Assembly (NCBI RefSeq): GCF_020283565.1
Contig: NC_060064.1
Location: forward strand, 16,946,337 to 17,010,336
Source: Trifolium pratense
Lineage: Eukaryota; Streptophyta; Magnoliopsida; Fabales; Fabaceae
Direction of reading: 5' to 3'
Length of the DNA: 64,000 bases
The position numbers were made by a program, and so were the translations under genes. Positions 33,386-43,109 of the stretch are shown piece after piece; position 1 is the first letter of the stretch; each line of letters opens with the position of its first letter. The notes under the pieces were generated by a model, which was not told the DNA's origin, did not search any database, and saw only the letters and a list, made by a program, of their open reading frames with translations.

Positions 33386-33879
33386 AGGATAAGGTAAAGA
33401 TTTTAACTCAAAAGAAGATAAGGGAAATCTGAAATGGAATGATTGTGTTTGTGTGAATTGTTTTTGTGTGTTCTCTTTAGTATAATGAACTCTCAATTTT
33501 AGTTACTTATTTCAAAATAATGTTAAAATAAATTAATATTTTAGTTACTACAATCAAAGATCTAGTAAGATGTTTGATACTAATTAGATGAATTTTTATA
33601 CAGTTTAAAACTCTTACTTAATAACTAGTAATAGACTCGTGCTATCGTACGAGTTGTAATGTTACGACGATATTATTTTTACGTTATAGATTGATAATCA
33701 AAATTGGTTGCAATTATAAATATTTAAATTGAAAAAAACAATTACACAGAACATATTTATATATTAGTTAAAATTTATCCGGTGTAAAATAGTTTTTTTA
33801 AAATTTTATTAGTAAATTGTAAGAACTTCTCTCACATATGATAATTATTTTGCATTTTTTATTAGTGATAATTTATCCC

Positions 33880-33989
<110 letters not shown>

Positions 33990-34214
33990 GATAATTAAAA
34001 TTTATATATCAGTTAGAATTTACCCCATATAAAATAGTTTTTTGAAATTTTTATTAGTAAGAACTTGTGACTTGTATCACATATGATAATTATTTTGAAT
34101 TTTTTATCAGCGATAATTTATCTTTTATATGATAGTTAAAATTTACATATGAGTTATAATTAACCCCGTGTAAAATAGTTTTTTTGAAATTTTTATATAT
34201 GAATGAAGATGTTG

Positions 34215-34330
34215 GTGCTTTAGGCGGTAAGCCACTAACATGCATGATTTCGTCCTTGGACCTCTTGTTCCTTAACTCTTAGCTCAACTAGCTTAATCAG
34301 TTGAGCTATCTATCCCTCCCACCCCTAATT
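34215..34330 (-). repeat. tRNA-derived SINE-like fragment
   Basis: On the minus strand, GGGAGGGATAGATAGCTCAAC-TGATTAAG resembles a tRNA 5' half with an A box. GAGGTCCAAGGACGAAATCATGC resembles a decayed B box about 40 bp on. The cloverleaf is not intact, so it is read as a SINE head rather than a tRNA gene. Confidence 0.4.
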
Positions 34331-34809
34331 TCATCGCGATTTGATTTCTAATTCAATAGCTGCTGCCTGTTGCCATCTGTGAGACTGTGTCGGCTCTTGG
34401 AATTGGATTGCCAATTTTGACTAAATGTATCGAAGTCTAAACTTCGCTGACTCTTTAGTGGTAACCCAACTAAGTGCATTTCTTAATTAATTAAGCTCAT
34501 CTTATTGGTGGCACATTGTAAAAATAAGAAGAATGTGTGCGCTGTAACCTGTTTTTGGCTCTGCTAATAATTTTATTACTATAGTATATAGTATATTGGA
34601 CTTTGTTTTACTACATATCGTGACTAGAAAGAAAAATGAGAAAGATATAAGCTACATATAAGGTACAATGCAAATTATAGTACAATATTACAAATCACCA
34701 TATATATATATAAGTCTTTATTTGCTGTATTGACATTATTCATATAATATAAGCATGAGCTACTACTATAGAAGCTAGCAAGCCAACAACTAGTTGGAGG
34801 TAGTAAAGA

Positions 34810-35796
34810 TCAGGTACACTTTGGAAGAGGAGAACCACACAAACACTTATTATGAAAATATTCATAAATGTCAAAACTTTGCAATGTTCCACCTACCGGA
34901 ATCTGACCACACAACCTGTTGTAACTCACATTCAAGAATTGAAAATTCAATGCGGTCAACCCTTGGGGAAGGTTACCATACACCTTATTGTGATTAATAT
35001 CCAACGATGTCAAGCTTGTGGAGAATTCCACATTTGATAAATCGAAGGATAGTTGATTTCTTGATAGGTCCACAATTTGGACCGTTTTATTTGGCCCAAA
35101 AATTGAAGACGCATCTCCCTCGAGCTTGTTTCGTGACAAATCGATATGGGTGAAATTGAGGTTTCCAATTGAGGGTGGGATGGTCCCGGTCAGGTTGTTA
35201 TGGGAGAGAATGATATCTGGATTGGATTTAAATAAACCAAACGAGGAAGGGATTGGACCGGTTAAATGGTTACGGTCCAAGCGGAGGGAGATGAGGTTTT
35301 GAAGTTGAGAGAGTGAAGCGGGGATTGAACCGGTTAGATTATTGAAAGAAAGATCCAAAAAAGTGAGATTTGTGAGTTGGGCCAGAAAGGAAGGAACTGA
35401 GCCTGACAAGTTGGTGTTACTAATACGGAGGGACTTGAGGTTGGTTAGTTTAGCAATAGCGGGCTGGAGTGGGCCCGTGAGTTTTGGAAGTTTGTGGAAC
35501 TCGAGAGTCTCAAGGTATGGAAGTTGGCCCACGGAGGGTGGAATTTGGGCCGAGAAATTTGAAGGTGCGGAATCGAAAATAGTGAGGGAGATGATACGAT
35601 GCGTTTTAAGGTCACATTCGATAGTGTACCAGTCACAACAATCTGTGTTTGGATCCCATGAAGCTAGAAGGTAAGGGTTGTTAAGGTCTTTTTTGATTTG
35701 GAGCAAAACTTTCTTGTCTTGTGGGTTGCATAGATCTGATAGTGCACTGGATAGCAATATTAGAAGCAAAGTAAAGCGAAGCACAGTGGTTGCCAT
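34810..35796 (-). CDS. PGIP: Polygalacturonase-inhibiting protein (PGIP), cluster copy 4
   Basis: Intronless, 328 residues from MATTVLRFTLLL. A short signal peptide (about 1-20, ending ALS) is followed by DLCNPQDKKVLLQIKKDLNN and CCDWYTIECD. About ten LRRs have a higher Asn content than the first subgroup (NLTGSIPASL, HNNLTGTIPPSI), giving many N-glycosylation sites. The C-terminal cap is LCGQIPVGG then NKCLCGSPLPKCT. It forms the second subgroup with copy 5, to which it is much more similar than to copies 1-3. Role by family: apoplastic inhibition of fungal or insect polygalacturonase. Frame intact. Confidence 0.93.
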   Translation of the reverse strand: MATTVLRFTLLLILLSSALSDLCNPQDKKVLLQIKKDLNNPYLLASWDPNTDCCDWYTIECDLKTHRIISLTIFDSAPSNFSAQIPPSVGQLPYLETLEFHKLPKLTGPLQPAIAKLTNLKSLRISNTNLSGSVPSFLAQLTNLTFLDLSFNNLTGSIPASLSQLQNLISLRLDRNHLTGPIPSSFGLFKSNPDIILSHNNLTGTIPPSIGNLNFTHIDLSRNKLEGDASSIFGPNKTVQIVDLSRNQLSFDLSNVEFSTSLTSLDINHNKVYGNLPQGLTALNFQFLNVSYNRLCGQIPVGGTLQSFDIYEYFHNKCLCGSPLPKCT

Positions 35797-35845
35797 TTTA
35801 TAAATGAGATGAAATGAGATGTGATTAAACTGAAAAATATTGCTA

Positions 35846-35854
35846 ATTTATATA
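35846..35854 (-). promoter_or_regulatory. Candidate TATA box, PGIP copy 4
   Basis: TATATAAAT on the minus strand, 50-58 bp upstream of the ATG. Confidence 0.5.
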
Positions 35855-36480
35855 GACTTAGCTATTACATGGAATTAGAGTTATACAATACAAATTGTTT
35901 TTTAATTTGTCTTCATTAATGAAGGTGGCTCTTAAGTCTTGCGTCAAAAGTCCAGTCACGAAAGAGATATTTTAAAATGACACCGCTAAGACAACGAGAT
36001 TGATTATATAAATCAGTGTGTATAATAATACCTGTTTTTAAAATTAACAGTTGAGTACAACTCAAACTTATAAAATCGGCTTATAAAATTATGAACCTAA
36101 TAAATAGATGCGGCTAAACGGATTGTGGAGAGATTCTGATATGATCTTAAAATTGACAGTTGGATCTAACTTATAAACACATAATCAGATCATCTTTCAT
36201 TATGACTTCTGTAATGTTATTTTTATAATAATATATGCGGCGTTTAGACAACAACGTGCATAATTTGGTCACCATTTGATTTATAATCCAGAAGCAGCTG
36301 CCATCTGTGTCGGCTCTAAGAATACAATTTTGACTAAACTCAATGTATGAATTTCACAATAGGCTCTGCGGTAGTAACTGAGTGAGGTGATGAAGTATAA
36401 AGTCAACTATGCTTATCTTATTAGACCATCAGTAATGGGACGGGCTTAACTCCATAAATCTTAGTATTATATGTGATTTT
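35855..36480. other. Upstream region of PGIP copy 4
   Basis: No gene. About 36290-36430 (GCCATCTGTGTCGGCTCT, ATTTTGACTAAA) resembles 34373-34510 downstream of the gene and, more weakly, 52225-52300 upstream of copy 5, so the gene was duplicated together with flanking DNA. Confidence 0.5.
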
Positions 36481-36654
36481 TGTTAGATAATAATATTATT
36501 AGGGCTTTAAGTATTGGGCTTTATATGTTAGTAGTTTAATAGTCCATTAGGAATTATTATAAATTATTTTGTAATCCTTATTTTGTTAAGTAATGCTATT
36601 ATAATATTATTGAAATTCTAGCAGTCACTTTGTGTTTCTCTCTGAACTTTAACA
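36481..36654 (+). repeat. 5' LTR of the short-LTR element
   Basis: 174 bp, TG...CA ends, followed directly by the primer-binding site. Confidence 0.93.
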
Positions 36655-37268
36655 TGGTATCTAGAGCAAGGTTCGATCCACCTTGAACAATCTGTCGTTT
36701 CCGCTGTCGAGTTTCCAACAAAAATTGGAAATATATTTGTTGTCGAAAATCTGATGAGAATGAATTTGTTTGAGTTCCTGTAGCTGCGATTTTGGTCTCT
36801 CTTGGTGTGATTTTTCCATTGAGGCAAATATTTGCTTGTGTTATGAGATGAGTGTGTTGTGTCTTTGGATTCTTTGTGGCCATGACGTGCTTGTTTCTTG
36901 GGGGCTGTACGTTGTGCGTGTTTATGTTGGACTAGTAGCTTTTTCTTGGCATTGTTTACTGATGATGCAAATTCTTTGCAACAACAACTCGGTTAGTTAT
37001 GATTCTTTGAACCGTGAAATTTGTTTGTTTTCGCTTGGTTTTCTTTGGTGGAATCCTATTTGATTTTATTCTGTTTTGGTTTGATTAGTTTCGTTCTGTC
37101 TGATTGATCCTCTCTTAATTTAGTTTTGTTGGTCTGTTTGGTTTGGTTTGGTTTAATGTGGTTTGTTTCGTTTCAGTTGGTCGGTTCTGTTTCATTTGGT
37201 TATGTTTAGTTTAGTTTCTTGCGGTTTATTTTGTTTTGTTATGGCTAGTTCTATCTGGTTCTGTCTGG

Positions 37269-37493
37269 TGAGTTAAGGTAATACTCACAATATGTCTGGT
37301 GAGCGAAAGCTCGCAATCTGTCTGTCTGGTGAGCGAAAGCTCGCAATCTGAAATTTGAATCCGGTGAGGGAATACTCACATTGAATCCGGTGAGGGAATA
37401 CTCACAATTTGAAATTTGAATCCGGTGAGGGAATACTCACATTGAATCCGGTGAGGGAATACTCACATTGAATCCGGTGAAGGAATACTCACA
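37269..37493. repeat. Array of eight short hairpins inside the short-LTR element
   Basis: Units of about 26-35 bp, each a small inverted repeat: GTGAG...CTCAC (six units, mostly loop GGAATA) or GAGC-GAAA-GCTC (two units, a GNRA tetraloop shape). They start near 37269, 37300, 37330, 37373, 37390, 37424, 37450 and 37475. Confidence 0.85.
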
Positions 37494-37708
37494 ATTCGAA
37501 GTCTGAAATCTGAAGAAGTTGAATTTGAAGCTATTAGTTAATTTAGTTTATTTTCGGGTTGATTTGTAACAAGCTCAAAGCTTAGTACGCTTTAGCTTGA
37601 GGGGTAGTATTAGAAATAAAATATTTAGTTAGAGTAGTTTGATTTTCGTTTTTTGTTTGACAAACTCTCGATGATTATCTGATAATGCATCGTGAGTTTG
37701 AGGGGAAG

Positions 37709-37882
37709 TGTTAGATAATAATATTATTAGGGCTTTAAGTATTGGGCTTTATATGTTAGTAGTTTAGTAGTCCATTAGGAATTATTATAAATTATTTTGT
37801 AATCCTTATTTTGTTAAGTAATGCTATTATAATATTATTGAAACCCTAGCCGTCACTTTGTGTTTCTCTCTGAACTTTAACA
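37709..37882 (+). repeat. 3' LTR of the short-LTR element
   Basis: 174 bp; about four differences from the 5' LTR, clustered in GAAATTCTAGCAG versus GAAACCCTAGCCG. Confidence 0.93.
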
Positions 37883-38082
37883 ATTTTCATATTAGAGAAA
37901 TCAAAATAGTTACTTACTAACGTGAAAATTGAATAGTTAAGGGTCTAGAGTATTCTTCATTCTTCATGAAATGACTTTAATTACCTTTTTATATATTTTT
38001 TATAATTAATTAAATGAGGGGTTTTAGAGAATTCTTGTTTAATTTTTGGGAGAGATGTTATTTTTACCGAATTGATGAGAGA

Positions 38083-39064
38083 TGTTGGGTTTTGTGTTTG
38101 GCTACATTTTGTAAAAGCCAACTTTGCCAGATGCTGGACAAAGATGCTGCAGCATCCTCGTACAGCATCCTGATGCTCTGTTTTAAGTGCAGAATTTTTT
38201 CTGTCAATCTCGTTCAAGATTTGCTTCAAATATTAATTCCAGCACGTGTGTATATGCAAGACGAGACTTACTGCACAAGATTTGTCCAAGTCGGCCTAAG
38301 GAAAGTTATTAAAAACAAAAATATAATTATATTATATTTTTGTTCGCTTTTTTTTGTTTGGTACAACATAAAACATATTTTCAATTTTAATCTAGGTTTG
38401 GCCGCAGCTGTTGCAAGGATTTTTGTCTGCAACCCTAGCTTGCCCATCAAGACATTGAAGACTATAAATATGTGAAGCCTCAAGCTATTATTTTCATGTA
38501 TTCTAAACCGTGTTTTTACAAAGTGTGAGTTTTTAAGGTTTAGAGTTTGTGTCTTTTGTCAGCCTTTCTTGTGTCACTTTGATGCAAGTTTAGGACTGTG
38601 TTTGATTGTTAATTGTAAGCTACTCCTAAGCTTTGAAGCACGGAGTTAGTGTGTGTGATTCACTCATAAGCTTTTAAGCAAGAGTGTGGTCTAGTTTTTA
38701 GGAGAGTGTCTCCATCCTGATTATTATTATTGACAGCAACATGGTATGTGTTGTTAGAGGGAATTTGGGACGGGGTCTCATTATCTAAGAGGTTCTTAGG
38801 TAGGATTGCACGGGTAGTGTCTAGGTGATAAGTCAAGTACCGGGTGTTGGTCGAGGGCTTTGAACTAGAGCTATTATAGTGGATTCATTCCTGGATTGGT
38901 ATCCCCCAGAGTAGGTGACGTTGCACTGAACTGGGTTAACAACTATCTGTCTTATTTATTATTCTGCAATTTATTTATTTATTTCATGTGTTCTACGACT
39001 GTCTTGCTGCAACGTATGCTATAGCACCTTGTGCAGCATTGTGTTCACTGCGTGCCAGATTTCA
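38083..39064 (+). repeat. 5' LTR of the Copia element
   Basis: TGTTGGG...ATTTCA, 982 bp. The only visible differences from the 3' LTR are TTTCATG/TTTCCTG and TTCTACG/TTCTGCG near the end. A TATAAATATG near 38463 may be the promoter. A frame at 38014-38475 overlapping it is not a gene. Confidence 0.97.
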
Positions 39065-39080
39065 ATTGGTATCAGAGCAG
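39065..39080 (+). promoter_or_regulatory. Primer-binding site of the Copia element
   Basis: ATTGGTATCAGAGCAG directly after the LTR; complementary to the 3' end of initiator-Met tRNA, the usual Copia primer. Confidence 0.9.
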
Positions 39081-39116
39081 GCACCCTTTCTGGTTATAGG
39101 GTGAGCTCCAGGGAGA

Positions 39117-42100
39117 ATGTCTGGCAACATGGACAAAGAAGGAGGGCTTGTAAGCAGACCGCCGCTTCTCGTTGGTGTCTCCAACTATGATTATTGGAAA
39201 TCACGCATGATTGCTTTCCTAAAATCTATGGATAGCAAAACTTGGAAAGCTGTTCTGAAAGGATGGGACCCACCTGTGGTCATGGACAAAGATGGAAAGC
39301 CAACACTTGAACTAAAAGCTGAGGAGGACTGGTCTAAAGAAGAAGATGAGCTTGCTTTGGGAAACTCAAAAGCATTATATGCATTATACAATGGGGTAGA
39401 CAAACACATCTTCAAGCTGATCAAAAAATGTGTCTCAGCAAAGGAAGCTTGGAAGATTCTTGAAACTGTTCATGAAGGTACTCCTCAGGTAAAGATGTCT
39501 AAATTACAGATCCTTACTACTCAGTTTGAAAATTTACGTATGAAGGATGAGGAAACAATCCAAGATTTTCATATGACTATTCTAGATTATGATAATCAAT
39601 TTGATTCTTTGGGGGAGAAAATTCCCGAAGAAAAGTTAGTAAGAAAAATGCTCAGATCTCTTCCAAAGAAATTTGATATGAAAGTCACAGCTATGGAAGA
39701 AGCCAAAAACATATCTCAGATGAAACTGGATGAACTGGTTGGATCACTCCAAACTTATGAAAGTGCTGCAAATGGAAGAAGTGAAAAGAAAAATAAGAGC
39801 ATTGCCTTCTCATCTAAAAATAATGAAGAAGAACTGGAGGAGGATGAAGAATCTAATGAAAGTATCTCTGAAGCTATGGAGTTGCTGGGAAAACAGTTCA
39901 ACAAAGTTCTAAAACAAATGGACAAAAGACCCAGACCAAATTCTAAGAATGATGCTCCAGGCACTATGCGCAGCATTGTGAATCAAGGAAAACCTAAGAG
40001 TGATGAAAAGTCAAGCTTAAACAAGAATATTCAATGTCATGAATGCGAGGGATATGGTCACATCAGACCTGAATGTCCAACATATCAGAAAAGAACGAAG
40101 AAAGGACTAACTGTCAGTTGGTCTGACGATGATGACTCAGAAGATGATACAGCATCTGTGACTGCCAAACATATCTCAGTCTTAACAGGTACTATTACAT
40201 CTGATACAGAATCTTGTGATGGAGAGGTAACCTACGAAGAACTTGCTGATTCTTACAAAGAACTCTGCCTCAAGAGTGGAGAAATATGCAGAGTCATTGA
40301 GAAACAAAAGGTAACCATCAATCAATTAAAGGCAGAAAAATTTGAAAATATATCAAAGATGGATGAGCTCCAGAAGAAGGTAAATTATCTATCCTCTGAT
40401 CTTGATGAAGCTAAGGAAGTCATTGAAAAATTAAATGCTGACATTTGGCGTTTGAGAAAATTCTCCGACATGTTGTATAAAGATGATGATCATCTTGATA
40501 AACTTCATAAAGCTGATGGTCAACTAGAAGAAATCTTAGAGAAAAATGTTCTAAAGCCTAAACATATTGGGCTTAGTTATGAGAATGTCAACAAACACAA
40601 AGGTTACAGCTCAGATCTCACGTACATGCATCCAAAAGAAACTCATAAGCAAAAGATGCCTCAACAGATGCTACAACATCATAAGCAGCATCCCTTGTCA
40701 AAGAACAAAAGAAAACGTCACTCTTGGATATGTCACTACTGTGGTAGAAAAGGGCATATAAGACCTTTTTGTTACAAATTGTTTGGATACCCTAACAGGC
40801 ATCATCAGCCTAAACCAGTTTCCACAACTGCCTCCACTCAACAAGAATGGAAACCTAAAGGTAAGAATGTGAAGACCAATGATGGTACTCAACTTGAGAA
40901 GAAGATTACTGCTCTGGTTGCTCACACATCACTTAGAGCTTCATCAAGGGAAGACTGGTATTTCGATAGTGGTTGTTCAAGACACATGACCGGAATTGGA
41001 AAATTTCTTGTTGATTTAAAGTCTTACTCAACTAGTTTTGTAACTTGTGGTAATGGTACTAAAGGAGAAATTGTTGGTATAGGGGAGCTCAACAGTAATA
41101 GCTTGCCTAAACTAAGCAATGTGTTGTTAGTAAAAGGATTGACTGCAAATTTAATAAGCATCAGTCAATTATGCGACCAAGGGATGAAGGTAAACTTCAC
41201 CAAGTCTGAATGTTTGGTTACAAATGATGAGGGTGAAATTTTGATGAGGGGCGTCAGATCAAAAGACAACTGCTACTTATGGGTTCCCCAAGAAGAGGCA
41301 AATGTGTCGACATGCTTAATCACGAAAGAAGATGAAATAAAATTGTGGCACCAAAAACTTGGTCATCTCAACCTAAGAAGCATGAAGAAAGCTATACCTG
41401 AAGAAGCCATCAAGGGCTTGCCAAATCTCAAGATCAAAGAAGGAAGCATTTGTGGTGAATGTCAAATTGGAAAACAAACCAAGAAGCCACATCCAAAGCT
41501 GCAGCATCTTACCACTACCAGAGTTCTTGAGCTTCTACACATGGATTTGATGGAACCTATGCAAACTGAAAGCTTAGGAGGAAAAAGGTATGCCTATGTT
41601 GTTGTAAATGATTTCTCTAGATATACCTGGATAAATTTTATTGGAAAGAAATTAGAGACCTTTGACGTATTCAAAGATCTATGTATTCTACTTCAAAGAA
41701 AGAAAAACAATGTTGTGTTAAGGATCAGAAGTGATCATGGAAAGGAGTTTGAAAACTCTAGATTCTCTGACTTTTGTGCCTCTGAAGGCATCATCCATGA
41801 ATTTTCATCTCTCATTACACCACAACAAAATGGTGTAGTAGAAAGAAAGAATAGAATTATACAAGAGTCTGCAAGAGTAATGTTACATGCAAAGAAACTC
41901 TCTCATGGTTTTTGGGAAGAAGCTATGAACACTGCTTGTCATATTCATAATCGTGTCACCTTGAGATCTAGAACTACATCTACTCTGTATGAATTGTGGA
42001 AAGGTAGAAAACCTACTATTAAGTACTTTCATGTGTTTGGAAGTAAATGTTATATCTTGTCTGATAGAGAACCAAGAACTAAAATGGATCCTAAAAGTGA

Positions 42101-43103
42101 TGAAGGCATATTCTTGGGATACTCAACAAATAGCAGAGCCTACAGAGTATATAACTACATAACCAAAACCATGATGGAATCTATAAATGTAGTAATAGAT
42201 GGTATTTCAAGTGAAGTTGTGAAAGATGATACAGAAGATGCTACAGCATCTATCCAAGGTAGTATAGATTCTGAAACTATTGAGGAATTCAAGAATGATA
42301 CAGAGATTACTACACCTGAACCAATCTTTGCTACTTCAAAGAAAGGGTCATCCATTCGTACTCAAAAGAATCATCCTACAGATCTGATTATTGGTAATCC
42401 TAATCATGGAATTACTACTAGAAGGACACTTGACTTAGTTCCTAATGCTTGTTTTGTTTCTAAGTTTGAACCCAGAAATGTGATGGAAGCCCTCACTGAT
42501 GAGTTTTGGATAAATGCTATGCAAGAAGAGCTAAATCAGTTCAAGAAGAATGAAGTTTGGGACTTAGTTCCTAGACCAGAAAATACTAATGTGATTGGTA
42601 CCAAGTGGGTCTACAAGAACAAGTCTATGCTAGTAGGGTATTGTGATGCTGATTGGGCAGGTTGTGCAGATGATAGAAAAAGCACCTCAGGAGCTTGTTT
42701 CTTTTTGGGCAACAATCTTATATCTTGGTTCAGCAAGAAACAGAATTGTGTATCCTTATCTACAGCTGAAGCAGAGTACATAGCTGCTGGTAGTAGCTGT
42801 TCTCAGCTATTATGGATGAAACAAATGTTGCTGGAGTACAATGTGGTACAAGATGCTATGGCATTGTACTGTGACAATCTTAGTGCCATCAATATTTCAA
42901 AGAATCCTATCCAACATAGCAGGACGAAGCATATTGATATTAGGCACCATTTTATTAGAGATCTAGTTGAAGAAGGTATTGTAACTCTTGAGCATATTTC
43001 AACTGAAGAACAATTGGCTGATATTTCTACCAAGGCTCTAGATGCGGTCCAATTTGAAAAATTGCGAGGCAAACTTGGAATTTGCCTATCTGAAGAGTTA
43101 TAG
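39117..43103 (+). CDS. Copia gag-pol polyprotein lacking the reverse transcriptase core
   Basis: Continuous frame of 1328 codons from the first ATG after the PBS. Domains in order: gag (~1-230); acidic Glu/Asp/Ser stretch; CCHC knuckle 1 (CHECEGYGHIRPEC, ~305); a coiled-coil segment (~380-460); CCHC knuckle 2 (CHYCGRKGHIRPFC, ~538); protease (WYFDSGCSRHMTG, ~613); pre-integrase (LWHQKLGHLN, ~743); integrase with DLME, RSDHGKEFEN and TPQQNGVVERKN; the first ~45 residues of RT (WINAMQEELNQFKKNEVWDL to KWVYKNK, ~1170). RNase H then follows at once (GYCDADWAGCADDRKSTSG, TAEAEYIA, NPIQHSRTKHIDIRHHFI). The RT palm with its metal-binding aspartates is absent at an in-frame junction near 42624-42630. 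The product could give Gag, protease, integrase and RNase H but not copy RNA. Confidence 0.95.
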   Translation: MSGNMDKEGGLVSRPPLLVGVSNYDYWKSRMIAFLKSMDSKTWKAVLKGWDPPVVMDKDGKPTLELKAEEDWSKEEDELALGNSKALYALYNGVDKHIFKLIKKCVSAKEAWKILETVHEGTPQVKMSKLQILTTQFENLRMKDEETIQDFHMTILDYDNQFDSLGEKIPEEKLVRKMLRSLPKKFDMKVTAMEEAKNISQMKLDELVGSLQTYESAANGRSEKKNKSIAFSSKNNEEELEEDEESNESISEAMELLGKQFNKVLKQMDKRPRPNSKNDAPGTMRSIVNQGKPKSDEKSSLNKNIQCHECEGYGHIRPECPTYQKRTKKGLTVSWSDDDDSEDDTASVTAKHISVLTGTITSDTESCDGEVTYEELADSYKELCLKSGEICRVIEKQKVTINQLKAEKFENISKMDELQKKVNYLSSDLDEAKEVIEKLNADIWRLRKFSDMLYKDDDHLDKLHKADGQLEEILEKNVLKPKHIGLSYENVNKHKGYSSDLTYMHPKETHKQKMPQQMLQHHKQHPLSKNKRKRHSWICHYCGRKGHIRPFCYKLFGYPNRHHQPKPVSTTASTQQEWKPKGKNVKTNDGTQLEKKITALVAHTSLRASSREDWYFDSGCSRHMTGIGKFLVDLKSYSTSFVTCGNGTKGEIVGIGELNSNSLPKLSNVLLVKGLTANLISISQLCDQGMKVNFTKSECLVTNDEGEILMRGVRSKDNCYLWVPQEEANVSTCLITKEDEIKLWHQKLGHLNLRSMKKAIPEEAIKGLPNLKIKEGSICGECQIGKQTKKPHPKLQHLTTTRVLELLHMDLMEPMQTESLGGKRYAYVVVNDFSRYTWINFIGKKLETFDVFKDLCILLQRKKNNVVLRIRSDHGKEFENSRFSDFCASEGIIHEFSSLITPQQNGVVERKNRIIQESARVMLHAKKLSHGFWEEAMNTACHIHNRVTLRSRTTSTLYELWKGRKPTIKYFHVFGSKCYILSDREPRTKMDPKSDEGIFLGYSTNSRAYRVYNYITKTMMESINVVIDGISSEVVKDDTEDATASIQGSIDSETIEEFKNDTEITTPEPIFATSKKGSSIRTQKNHPTDLIIGNPNHGITTRRTLDLVPNACFVSKFEPRNVMEALTDEFWINAMQEELNQFKKNEVWDLVPRPENTNVIGTKWVYKNKSMLVGYCDADWAGCADDRKSTSGACFFLGNNLISWFSKKQNCVSLSTAEAEYIAAGSSCSQLLWMKQMLLEYNVVQDAMALYCDNLSAINISKNPIQHSRTKHIDIRHHFIRDLVEEGIVTLEHISTEEQLADISTKALDAVQFEKLRGKLGICLSEEL

Positions 43104-43109
43104 CAATTA

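Larger units (their letters stand above)
36481..37882 (+). mobile_element. Short-LTR non-autonomous retrotransposon (TRIM-like), 1402 bp
   Basis: LTRs of 174 bp at 36481-36654 and 37709-37882 (TGTTAG...TTTAACA) differ at about four bases. A perfect 5-bp target duplication ATTTT lies at 36476-36480 and 37883-37887. The PBS TGGTATCTAGAGC (36655-36667) resembles the initiator-Met tRNA type. The PPT is GAGTTTGAGGGGAAG (37694-37708). The 1054-bp interior has no gag or pol and must be mobilised in trans, probably by a Copia element. It contains a hairpin array at 37269-37493. Confidence 0.93.

Noticed and set aside
34215..34330. tRNA gene
   Set aside because: A- and B-box-like words occur, but the acceptor stem and anticodon arm cannot be paired; better read as a SINE-like fragment.
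36770..37063. 97-codon frame inside the short-LTR element
   Set aside because: Cys/Trp/Leu-rich translation with no gag or pol motif; the interior appears non-coding.
38014..38475. 153-codon plus frame, also seen at 45451-45834
   Set aside because: Lies in the LTRs of the Copia element; duplicated only because the LTRs are identical.
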